Origin: an uncultured Porphyromonadaceae bacterium
GTDB lineage: Bacteria > Bacteroidota > Bacteroidia > Bacteroidales > Muribaculaceae
Length of the DNA stretch: 64,000 nucleotides
Assembly: GCA_946414395.1 (NCBI GenBank)
Contig: CAMKOE010000006.1
Span: 1 to 64,000 of the forward strand
Reading direction: 5' to 3'
Below the pieces are notes generated by a model. That model did not search any database. It was given only the letters and a program-made list of their open reading frames with translations, and was not told where the DNA came from. Positions 24,330 to 31,922 of the stretch are shown piece after piece. The position numbers and the translations under genes are program-made. Every line of letters begins with the position of its first letter. Positions within the stretch are counted from its first letter, which is position 1.

Positions 24330-24686
24330 TCAGTCCTTGAACTTGATGATGGTGTCCTCGCCGGCGCGGATGGTGACGACGTCCTGGTAGAGAAGGCGCT
24401 CGTTCTTCTGGCGGATCATGACTTGCCGCTGGCCTTGCTGGGCTCCATATTTCATGCCTTTGACTTGCCCGTCAACAATCTGGGCTGTAGTGGCAAGAAA
24501 AGTTTTGTCTAGGCCTGAGATGTTGACCCACAGGTCATCATACTGCTTGCCCGACTCACTGACGAACACCAGATAACCGAAGGTGTCAAGCGTCCGGTAA
24601 TCCTTGGCCAACTTGTAACTGCTGCCCGAGCAACTGCTCAGCAGCAGGCACGCGATGTAGCACACGATGGCTAGGCACTTCTTCAT
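24330..24686 (-). CDS. Small lipoprotein of unknown function
   Basis: This 118-residue protein has a lipoprotein signal with lipobox LLSSC (Cys19). The mature part is mainly beta-strand, with VNISGLDKTFLATTAQIVDG and ends in RAGEDTIIKFKD. I do not recognise a family. The frame is open far upstream into the tdh gene, but the ATG at 24686 gives a clean lipoprotein leader and lies 23 bases past the tdh stop, so the two genes are probably co-transcribed. Confidence 0.72.
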   Translation of the reverse strand: MKKCLAIVCYIACLLLSSCSGSSYKLAKDYRTLDTFGYLVFVSESGKQYDDLWVNISGLDKTFLATTAQIVDGQVKGMKYGAQQGQRQVMIRQKNERLLYQDVVTIRAGEDTIIKFKD

Positions 24687-24709
24687 CGTCAAGGGACTGT
24701 TTCTCTTCT

Positions 24710-25669
24710 TTACTTGTTCAAGCCGAACTTGATGCGCAGTTTCTCGATCATGTCCTGGGTCATGGCGTCGAGGTCGTACTCGGGCTTCCAGTCCCACTCC
24801 ACGCGTGCACAGGTGTCGTCCAGTTTGTTGGGCCAACTGTCGGCAATGCTCTGGCGCAGCGGATCCACCTCATATTCCATCTCAAACTCGGGGATATACT
24901 CCTTGATCTTCCGATAGATGCACTCGGGGTCAAAACTCATCGAGGCGATGTTGAACGAGTTGCGGTGAACCAGGCGGGTCGGGTCGGCCTCCATGATCTC
25001 GATGGCGGCGCGCAGGGCGTCGGGCATGTACATCATGTCCATCAACGTGCCGGCAGCGATGGGGCAGGTGAACTTCTGACCCTTGACGGCGCTGTAGTAG
25101 ATGTCAACGGCATAGTCGGTCGTGCCACCGCCCGGAGGGGTAACATAACTGATCAGGCCGGGGAAGCGCACCGAGCGGGTGTCAACGCCGAACTTGAGGG
25201 CATAGTAGTTGCTGAGCAACTCGCCAGTGACCTTGGTCACGCCGTACATCGTGCGCGGCTGCTGGATGGTGTCCTGGGGCGTGCCGTCCTTAGGCGCGTT
25301 GGGGCCGAAGGAGCCGATGCTGCTGGGCGTGAACACGGCGCAATGCTTCTCGCGCGACACTTCCAGCACATTCATCAGGCCGTCGATGCCGATGTGCCAT
25401 GCCAGTTGGGGCTTGTTCTCGGCAACGGCGCTCAGCAACGCTGCCAGGTTGTAGATCGTGTCGATATTGTACTTGTCAACCACGGCGCCAATCTGCTGGG
25501 CGTTGGTGATGTCAACGATTTCCGAGGGGCCGCTTTCGAGCAGTTCGCCCTTGGGCTCGGCGCCAGGAATGTAACCGGCCACCACGTTACCACTGTAAAT
25601 GCCTCTCAATTTCATTGTCAACTCGGAACCGATTTGTCCCGTTGAGCCGATGATCAGGATATTTTTCAT
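24710..25669 (-). CDS. tdh: L-threonine 3-dehydrogenase, extended SDR type
   Basis: This 319-residue NAD-dependent enzyme oxidises L-threonine to 2-amino-3-ketobutyrate. It belongs to the epimerase-like extended SDR group known from Bacteroidota, Flavobacterium and vertebrates, not to the zinc enzyme of E. coli. The NAD-binding loop is GSTGQIGSELT (8-18), the catalytic Tyr-Lys pair lies in TMYGVTKVTGE (about 141-151), and the Ser of SSIGSFGPNAP is just before it. The product feeds Kbl, encoded at 7455-8645. It has its own promoter and a lipoprotein gene directly downstream. Confidence 0.93.
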   Translation of the reverse strand: MKNILIIGSTGQIGSELTMKLRGIYSGNVVAGYIPGAEPKGELLESGPSEIVDITNAQQIGAVVDKYNIDTIYNLAALLSAVAENKPQLAWHIGIDGLMNVLEVSREKHCAVFTPSSIGSFGPNAPKDGTPQDTIQQPRTMYGVTKVTGELLSNYYALKFGVDTRSVRFPGLISYVTPPGGGTTDYAVDIYYSAVKGQKFTCPIAAGTLMDMMYMPDALRAAIEIMEADPTRLVHRNSFNIASMSFDPECIYRKIKEYIPEFEMEYEVDPLRQSIADSWPNKLDDTCARVEWDWKPEYDLDAMTQDMIEKLRIKFGLNK

Positions 25670-25721
25670 TGTGATATCTGTATAAAAATATGTTCAGGTT
25701 TATGTTCTTAAAATTGTGGCA

Positions 25722-25753
25722 CAAAAATACACCATTTCTAATTAATGTGCAAA
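25722..25753 (-). promoter_or_regulatory. tdh promoter
   Basis: On the minus strand TTTG (25753-25750), 20 bases, TATTTTTG (25729-25722), about 50 bases before the ATG. The match is full. Confidence 0.8.
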
Positions 25754-25849
25754 CATGCCCCCAATATTTTTTCCATGCCATCATTTTAACCGTCCCATTG
25801 ATGTTTGGCGACCAAGGGCGCCTTGAACTGAAATGTCTTGAGGCTAATG

Positions 25850-25880
25850 TTGGATATCTCGGGGAAAATGAGTATTTTTG
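25850..25880 (+). promoter_or_regulatory. Promoter of the DUF4421 gene, giving a leaderless mRNA
   Basis: TTG (25850-25852), 20 bases, TATTTTTG (25873-25880), and only eight bases to the ATG at 25889. The transcription start should fall on or within a few bases of the start codon. Confidence 0.78.
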
Positions 25881-25888
25881 CAGGTTGA

Positions 25889-27079
25889 ATGGGTAAGGGC
25901 TTTTACATAGTATTGCTGTTGATGATGTGGTGGCTGGCGGCTACGGGCCAGGTGGTGACGTCCGATACTGTCGTGGCCGACACGGCTGTGCGCCTCAACA
26001 AGTTCCAGCGCGTCAAGGAGCAAGTCATGGAACGCATCCAGGAGAAGATGAATGAACCCTATGACACCGTGCGTGACGGCACCTACTGGTGGCGCGCGAT
26101 GAAGCACGGCAAGGTGGACTTGACGGGCAAGACCATCAACTATCCCAAATTCCTGCGTTTTGCCTGGAGGGTATATAAGTGGGGCGACAAGGCCTTCAAC
26201 AGTTATGATTCGGCCTATGTCGTCGGCACGGGCAAGAACTGGAAACTGATCTTGAATTCCAACAACTGGATAGATTCCTACATGGGTGAGCCGTTTGCCG
26301 GCACATGGGCTGAGATGCACAGCAATATCACGTCCAACGTGGGTGTGCAGTTGTCGTTCATGGCGGTGAGCATGGGAATTACCATAGGCATCAGTGACCT
26401 GATTCACGGCGGGACCAAGTCCAAGAAACTGGACTTCTCGTTTACCTGCGCCCGTTTCTCGGCCGACGCCTATTATATGGAGAACACGAGGCCGGCCACA
26501 GTGCTGATCAAGGATAAAGTGAGCGGCGAGAAGATGACGTTCCATGATTTTGGAGGTTTTCAGCGCAAGTCCTACGGCATGAGTGCCTATTATATTTTCA
26601 ACAACCGCCGCTATGCCCAGGCTGCCGCCTATTGTTTCTCCAAGTACCAGCGCCGCAGTGCGGGCTCATTGATTGCCGGCATCAGGCTGCTGCACCGCGA
26701 CATGTCGATCAACGTGCAGGAACTGCCCGACTTTGTCCGTGAGCAGTTGCCGCCTGGCGAGGAACTGCCCCGTTTCCTGTACAACGACTACTGCGTGATG
26801 GTGGGTTATGGTTACAACTGGGTGCTGGGCAAGAAGTGGCTGCTCAACGTCACCCTGGCGCCCTATACCGGCTATCGCCGCATGCTCGCCACCCAGCACG
26901 AGGACCTTGCCAGCGACTGGTCGGTGAACCTGCGGGCCCGCTTGGGTGTGGTGTACAATCACAAGAAATTCTTCATGGGACTCCAGAGTTATGCCGACAT
27001 TCACCGCTATAAATCAGAGCAGCACCATTTTCTGGGTTCCCTCATCGACTGCACCGTCATGGCTGGCATCCGCTTCTGA
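25889..27079 (+). CDS. DUF4421 secreted protein
   Basis: This 396-residue protein has a signal peptide (about 1-21, IVLLLMMWWLAATGQ) and matches the Bacteroidota DUF4421 family, seen by KVDLTGKTINYPKFLRFAWR, GKNWKLILNSNNWIDSY and the repeated aromatic beta-strands up to MAGIRF. The strand pattern and final aromatic residue suggest an outer membrane beta-barrel, but the function of the family is not known. It is a single gene with its own promoter. Confidence 0.85.
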   Translation: MGKGFYIVLLLMMWWLAATGQVVTSDTVVADTAVRLNKFQRVKEQVMERIQEKMNEPYDTVRDGTYWWRAMKHGKVDLTGKTINYPKFLRFAWRVYKWGDKAFNSYDSAYVVGTGKNWKLILNSNNWIDSYMGEPFAGTWAEMHSNITSNVGVQLSFMAVSMGITIGISDLIHGGTKSKKLDFSFTCARFSADAYYMENTRPATVLIKDKVSGEKMTFHDFGGFQRKSYGMSAYYIFNNRRYAQAAAYCFSKYQRRSAGSLIAGIRLLHRDMSINVQELPDFVREQLPPGEELPRFLYNDYCVMVGYGYNWVLGKKWLLNVTLAPYTGYRRMLATQHEDLASDWSVNLRARLGVVYNHKKFFMGLQSYADIHRYKSEQHHFLGSLIDCTVMAGIRF

Positions 27080-27133
27080 CATTTCTCTTGAAAATATTCA
27101 TGGTGGGGCGGGGCAAAGTTGGAGGAATTGTTG

Positions 27134-27141
27134 TATCTTTG
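27134..27141 (+). promoter_or_regulatory. -7 box of dnaX
   Basis: TATCTTTG lies 34 bases before the dnaX ATG at 27176. It overlaps the extra codons of a longer open frame, which supports the ATG at 27176. No -33 box fits well. Confidence 0.6.
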
Positions 27142-27175
27142 CAGTTTAGACAAACCGACCATTTTTTGTAATCCA

Positions 27176-28948
27176 ATGAGTGACAAGTATATCGTATCGG
27201 CGAGAAAGTACAGGCCCTCAACGTTTCGCAGCGTTGTGGGGCAGCAGTCGTTGACCCACACGCTCAAGACCGCCATTGCCAGTGGCAGGTTGGCCCATGC
27301 CTACCTCTTCTGCGGCCCGAGGGGTGTGGGCAAGACAACCTGCGCCCGCATCTTTGCCAAGACCATTAACTGTGAGCACCCCACGCCCGAGGGCGAGGCT
27401 TGTAACGAGTGCCCGTCGTGCAAGGCCTTCAACGAGCAGCGTTCCTACAACATCAATGAACTGGATGCCGCTTCCAACAACAGCGTGGACAACATCCGCG
27501 ACCTGACCGACCAGGTGCGCATCCCGCCCCAGACGGGCCGTTACCGCGTGTTCATCATCGACGAGGTGCACATGCTGTCACAGGCAGCCTTCAACGCCTT
27601 CCTCAAGACGCTGGAGGAGCCGCCCGAGTATGCCATCTTTATCCTTGCCACTACCGAGAAGCAGAAGGTCATCCCCACCATCCTGTCGCGATGCCAGATC
27701 TATGACTTTGCGCGCATTACCGTGCCCGACATCGTGCAGCAGTTGCAGTACGTCTGCCAGCAGGAGCACATCGAGGCCGAACCTGCCGCGCTCAACGTCA
27801 TCGCCCAGAAGGCCGACGGCGCCATGCGTGACGCCCTGTCCATCTTTGACCAGGTGGCTGCCTCGACCGAGGGCCACATCACCTATCAGAGTGCGCTCGA
27901 CAACCTCAACGTGCTCGACTATGACTACTACTTCAGGCTCGTGGAGACGTTCCTTGCCGGGGATGTCATGCAGGCCCTGTTGATATACAAGGAAATCAGG
28001 GACAAGGGCTTTGACTCGCAATTCTTTATCAACGGCTTGGCACAGCACCTGCGCGACCTGATGGTGGCCAGCACGCCCCAGACGCGCCGCCTGCTCGAGA
28101 TGAACGACGAGGTGGCCCAGCGGTATGGAGAGCAGAGCGCCAAGTTGGCACCCGCATTTTTCTACCGGGCACTCGACCTGTGCAACACCTGTGACCTGAA
28201 TTACCGCAATGCCAGCAGCAAGCAGTTGCTGGTCGAGTTGACGCTTGTCAAACTCTGTCAACTCGTCGCTCCACAGCCCCAGCAGGCCGCCCAGCCCTCA
28301 ATCCAGAAGATTGCTCCCCAGCAGCCCGCTCCCCAGCAGGCACCCGCACCCCGCCCGGCTCCCCAGCAGTCGCCCGTTGCCAGCGCTCCCGCCCAGGCTC
28401 CGCATCCGGCCGAACAACCGCCGCATCCCGCCCAGGCCGCTGCGCGTCCCGCCCCTCAAGCGGCTGCGGCTAGCAGGCCCATGCCCCGCGGCATGGGAAA
28501 CGCGCCCCGCATCATGGTGAACGTGCCCAACGCTCCCACTGCCCAGCAAGCGAAGCCCGCGGCGACTGTGCAACAGCGCACTGACCCGTTCACCCCCGAG
28601 CAGTTGCAGGCCGCATGGCAGGGATACATTGCCCAGCACCCCCATGAGAGGGCACTGGTGACCACCATGTCCTATGCCATGCCACAGCAGGGGGCCGATG
28701 CCGAGCACCTGGTGATGACCGTGGGCAGTCCCACCGAGCAGAAGAATGTCGAGGAGCACAAGGAGGCCATGGTGCGATTCCTGTGTGACACGGTCAAGAA
28801 CGACCGCCTCACCCTGGACGTCAAGGTCAGTGAGGTGCCCATCGACACTCCCAAAATCCTGTCCCCCCGCGAGGTGGTGGAGAAAATCAAGGAACATAAC
28901 CCCAACTTCACCCAGTTCCTCAAGGACTTCGACCTCGGCCTGGCCTAA
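27176..28948 (+). CDS. dnaX: DNA polymerase III subunit gamma/tau
   Basis: This 590-residue protein is the clamp-loader ATPase of the replicative polymerase. It has Walker A GPRGVGKTT (about 46-54), the zinc cysteines CEHPTP and CNECPSC (about 64-85), Walker B FIIDEVHML (about 125-133), and the arginine finger region ILSRCQIYDFARI. Domain III ends near residue 360. A linker of about 100 residues rich in Pro, Gln and Ala (about 365-470) leads to a C-terminal tau-type domain (about 475-590). I chose the ATG of MSDKYIVSARKYRP because the upstream in-frame codons overlap the promoter. Confidence 0.95.
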   Translation: MSDKYIVSARKYRPSTFRSVVGQQSLTHTLKTAIASGRLAHAYLFCGPRGVGKTTCARIFAKTINCEHPTPEGEACNECPSCKAFNEQRSYNINELDAASNNSVDNIRDLTDQVRIPPQTGRYRVFIIDEVHMLSQAAFNAFLKTLEEPPEYAIFILATTEKQKVIPTILSRCQIYDFARITVPDIVQQLQYVCQQEHIEAEPAALNVIAQKADGAMRDALSIFDQVAASTEGHITYQSALDNLNVLDYDYYFRLVETFLAGDVMQALLIYKEIRDKGFDSQFFINGLAQHLRDLMVASTPQTRRLLEMNDEVAQRYGEQSAKLAPAFFYRALDLCNTCDLNYRNASSKQLLVELTLVKLCQLVAPQPQQAAQPSIQKIAPQQPAPQQAPAPRPAPQQSPVASAPAQAPHPAEQPPHPAQAAARPAPQAAAASRPMPRGMGNAPRIMVNVPNAPTAQQAKPAATVQQRTDPFTPEQLQAAWQGYIAQHPHERALVTTMSYAMPQQGADAEHLVMTVGSPTEQKNVEEHKEAMVRFLCDTVKNDRLTLDVKVSEVPIDTPKILSPREVVEKIKEHNPNFTQFLKDFDLGLA

Positions 28949-28960
28949 AGCCTCGCATCA

Positions 28961-29045
28961 AACAACCGTAACAACTAATAAACAACCTGAACAACAGACG
29001 ATTGTATATGTTGTTCAGGTTGTTTTTTTAGTTGTACTGGTTGTT
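28961..29045. terminator. Long nested bidirectional terminator
   Basis: The inner stem of about 16 bp (28980-28996 with 29009-29025, AACAACCTGAACAACA) is followed by TTTTTTT. Outer arms (28961-28977 and 29029-29045, AACAACC to TAGTTGT) are also nearly complementary. It separates dnaX from the convergent CotH gene. Confidence 0.88.
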
Positions 29046-29058
29046 TGGTGGAAATGGG

Positions 29059-30990
29059 CTAGGGCAGGGCGTTGATGCTGGCGGCCTTGGCGTTGAAGAA
29101 GTTGTCGCTGCCTGTTTCCAGCAGGTTGTACTCGCTGTGGTTGCCCCATGAGGCGGGTTTGTCCTCGATGACGGTGTCCTCGCCCGTGTCGTTGTCGATG
29201 TAGGGGGCGATGCGCTCTTGCCATGCGCGGATGCGCGCTTGGGCCGAGCGGCGGTCCATGAGAGCGTTTCTGGCCTCGACGAATTCCTTGAGATAAAGGA
29301 CATACTTGGACTTGAAGTCGCTGAACTTGAGAATGCGGGCGATGAGGCGGTTGTTGTCGTTGCCCCACTGGAGCGGATTGTGGCGGCCCGCATCGTCCTG
29401 CACACCGCATCGCAGGCTGGTGCCCAGCGTGTTGTCGTAGTCATAGGGGATGAAGAAGAACTGGTAGCCTGACGTCTCCTTGCCGTTGAAGTAGATGTAG
29501 TAGTTGTTGGCGTTGTTCCAGTAGTCGTCCCACATGCCGACGGCCACGTTGACGGCATAGGTGCGCAGGAGCAGGTCCACGTCGGTGACCTCTTGAATCC
29601 ATGTGTAGAACTCACTGTCGCTCAGGTTGCTGAGTTTGTTCATGAAGTCGATCAATTGCGCTCTGGCATTGTCAAACTCATCGGTCTGGGTCTCAAGGGT
29701 GTAGGCATGGCGGTCGTCGCTGTCGTCGTCATACCAGATGTCGCCGCCCGGGTTGTTGAGGCCTGCTGCGGCATTGCGGCATTTCCACAGGTAGCCGTCA
29801 CTGGCGCCAAAGCGGTCTTTCCTGTCCTTGAGGTAGCGCTTGTCGATGGGCTCCATCAACTCATAGACGCCATAGTAGGCCTCCCGGCTATCGCCCTCGA
29901 CATGAATCCACAGGCGGCAGTAATTGTCGCGCAGGGCAGTCCACACGCCAGCCCGCTTGAAAAGTTCGTAGCAGAAGACCTCGCGGACGTAGGCCGGATC
30001 GTCCTTGAACCACTTGAGGTGGATCTTGCGTATGCCCTGGATGGTGTGGGCATCGTCATCGACATACTTGCGCAAGTTGACGCCGAAGTGGGCATGGTGC
30101 CAGTCGGTGTTGTCGCGCTGGTGCATCTGGCCATGTCCACCCTCGGGACGGCGGCGCGAGGTGTTACCCTTGAGGCGCAGGCCCACGCTGTCGATGACGG
30201 TAGTCTCCCCGTCCTTGACAAATGTGGCCGCCGCCATGACATACTGTGTGGTGTAGGCATTGGCGTCATAGAGCGACAGCAGCCTGTTCCACTCGTCGAG
30301 GCTCACGCTCAGGTGCACTTCGGGAATCGCTTCGTCGTCCCACACATAGTCGTATCCCTCCTTGACGCGTTGCGGCAGGGTGCCGCCCAGCAGGTAATCG
30401 ACGAGGACAGTGACGTCGGTGATGTTGATTTCCTTGTCATGATTCACGTCACTGCGATGGCGCGTGTCATAGTTGGCAAATCCACCCAGCATGATGTCCA
30501 CCAGCATGGTGATATCGGCAATGTTGATTTCGCCATCGCCGTTGACATCGCCCGCTGGCAGGTCAAACGGATTGGGCAACTGGGGCTCCTGGTACTCGGC
30601 GATGCTGAATGTGAGGCTGGAGAGATTGAAGGTGAAAATGTAATCCTTGCCCGTGCCCGTGAACTTGTAGGAGTGGTTGTTGTTGCTCTTGCTGGTGCTG
30701 TAGGTGTTGCCGACGGTTACCTCCTGGCTGCCGCCCGACGACGGGCCGTAGCGGTAGTTGGCATTGAAAATGTTCCAGTCACTGCTCTGTCCGTCGGCAA
30801 AGACAAACCACACGGTGCCGCTGATGCTGGTCGTGAACGTGTAGGTGCCGTTGCCCTGATCTGTCATCTCGACACCGTTGCCGGGGTTCCAATCCCCAAA
30901 AGGGTTGTTGCCGACCATATACATGGCACCCCATGCCGGCATAATGGCCAGCACGAGTGCCATGATGGTCAATAAGTAATGCTTCTTCAT
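29059..30990 (-). CDS. Secreted CotH-family protein with internal dockerin-like domain
   Basis: This 643-residue protein has a signal peptide (about 1-21), an N-terminal beta-domain like starch- or glycogen-binding modules (about 22-130, MVGNNPFGDWNPGNGVEMT), a dockerin type I-like pair (about 147-210, GDVNGDGEINIADITMLVDI and SDVNHDKEINITDVTVLVDY), and a CotH kinase-like domain (about 225-600, LRLKGNTSRRRP, YYGVYELMEPIDKRYLKDR, FFIPYDYDNTLG). The dockerin is in the middle, not at the end as in the CotH protein at 13777-15666. The target is unknown. An inverted-repeat element begins 39 bases upstream of its start. Confidence 0.87.
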   Translation of the reverse strand: MKKHYLLTIMALVLAIMPAWGAMYMVGNNPFGDWNPGNGVEMTDQGNGTYTFTTSISGTVWFVFADGQSSDWNIFNANYRYGPSSGGSQEVTVGNTYSTSKSNNNHSYKFTGTGKDYIFTFNLSSLTFSIAEYQEPQLPNPFDLPAGDVNGDGEINIADITMLVDIMLGGFANYDTRHRSDVNHDKEINITDVTVLVDYLLGGTLPQRVKEGYDYVWDDEAIPEVHLSVSLDEWNRLLSLYDANAYTTQYVMAAATFVKDGETTVIDSVGLRLKGNTSRRRPEGGHGQMHQRDNTDWHHAHFGVNLRKYVDDDAHTIQGIRKIHLKWFKDDPAYVREVFCYELFKRAGVWTALRDNYCRLWIHVEGDSREAYYGVYELMEPIDKRYLKDRKDRFGASDGYLWKCRNAAAGLNNPGGDIWYDDDSDDRHAYTLETQTDEFDNARAQLIDFMNKLSNLSDSEFYTWIQEVTDVDLLLRTYAVNVAVGMWDDYWNNANNYYIYFNGKETSGYQFFFIPYDYDNTLGTSLRCGVQDDAGRHNPLQWGNDNNRLIARILKFSDFKSKYVLYLKEFVEARNALMDRRSAQARIRAWQERIAPYIDNDTGEDTVIEDKPASWGNHSEYNLLETGSDNFFNAKAASINALP

Positions 30991-31028
30991 CTTGAATTCT
31001 GGTTATAAAAATTAATACTACACTAGAT

Positions 31029-31187
31029 GCTGTTGCAAAACTCGACGCAGTTTTTAAAATCGGCCTAACGGCCGAGAAATCATGTAAAAATTTGTATAAA
31101 AATTAAATAAAATAATTTTTATTATAATTTTTTAAATATCTCGCGCGCAGCGCGATCTCATGTTTGCTGGCTGAGTTTTGCAACAGC
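31029..31187. repeat. 159-bp element with 15-bp perfect terminal inverted repeats
   Basis: GCTGTTGCAAAACTC (31029-31043) is repeated inverted at 31173-31187. Inside are two small G/C hairpins (31061-31074, CGGCC/GGCCG; 31142-31154, CGCGC/GCGCG with loop GCA) and about 65 bases of almost pure A/T. No gene fits inside and no clear target duplication is seen. It may be a MITE, an invertible segment or both, and has the same plan as 31739-31910. Confidence 0.75.
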
Positions 31188-31195
31188 CCCCAGAT

Positions 31196-31708
31196 TTACT
31201 CGTACCAGGTGGAGTACATGAGGTAGTTCTTGGCGATTTTCACGTTAATCTCGCTGGCCTGCTTGGGGTCAACCATTTTCTTGAACTTGGCGGGACTGCC
31301 GGCCCACAACTCGTGGGGGCCTACCTTGGTGCCGCCCAGCACGACGCTGCCGGCCGCGATGATGGCACCCTCGCCAATCTCGGCGTGGTCCAGGATGACG
31401 CTCCCCATGCCGATGAGGGCCATGTCGCCGATTTTGGCGCCATGGACGACCACATTGTGGCCGATGGACACGTCATTGCCGATTTCGGTTACAGATTTCT
31501 CATACAGGGTGTGAATCACACTGTTGTCCTGGATGTTGACGCGGTTGCCGATGGTGATGGTGTTCACATCGCCGCGCAGCACGGCTCCAAACCAGATGCT
31601 GCAGTCCTTGCCCATGGTCACGTCGCCCACAACGACGGCGTTGTCGGCTAGGAAACAATTCTCTCCAATCTTGGGCTCATAGCCCCTAACTTTCTTGATG
31701 ATAGCCAT
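31196..31708 (-). CDS. Gamma carbonic anhydrase-like hexapeptide protein
   Basis: This 170-residue protein is a left-handed beta-helix of hexapeptide repeats of the YrdA/PaaY group (VVVGDVTMGKDCSIWFGAVL, IGNRVNIQDNSVIH, VSIGHNVVVHGAKIGDMALI). The metal-binding histidines are visible in SVIHTLYE and in SIGHNVVVHGA, as in gamma carbonic anhydrases, but many members lack that activity, so the reaction is uncertain. The frame is open for 30 more codons upstream, which run into the inverted-repeat element; the ATG at 31708 (MAIIKKVRGY) is the family start. The gene is framed by two inverted-repeat elements. Confidence 0.88.
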   Translation of the reverse strand: MAIIKKVRGYEPKIGENCFLADNAVVVGDVTMGKDCSIWFGAVLRGDVNTITIGNRVNIQDNSVIHTLYEKSVTEIGNDVSIGHNVVVHGAKIGDMALIGMGSVILDHAEIGEGAIIAAGSVVLGGTKVGPHELWAGSPAKFKKMVDPKQASEINVKIAKNYLMYSTWYE

Positions 31709-31738
31709 TGTATAGTTTTTCAGATGATAAATGTTAGA

Positions 31739-31910
31739 GGATGTGTCATAATTGCGACTGGGTGATATAACCGTGCTATCGCACGGGAAAATGATCAAAT
31801 TTTTTGAATTAAAATTAATGAGTTGTTTTAATGTCAGTTTAAAATAAAATTTGAAAAATTTCCCGCCCGCAGGGCGGTTATTCTTGTGGCATTTGGATTA
31901 TGACACATCC
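31739..31910. repeat. 172-bp element with 14-bp perfect terminal inverted repeats
   Basis: GGATGTGTCATAAT (31739-31752) is repeated inverted at 31897-31910. Inside are a hairpin CCGTGC/GCACGG (31771-31786), about 75 A/T-rich bases, and a hairpin CCGCCC/GGGCGG with loop GCA (31863-31877). The plan is that of 31029-31187, with different ends. It lies between pepP and the carbonic anhydrase-like gene and covers most of that gap. Confidence 0.75.
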
Positions 31911-31922
31911 CCTTGATTATTC

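Noticed and set aside
31029..31187. Intrinsic terminator of the carbonic anhydrase-like gene
   Set aside because: The arms are 129 bases apart with no T-run after them; two smaller stems lie within, so a simple terminator does not fit.
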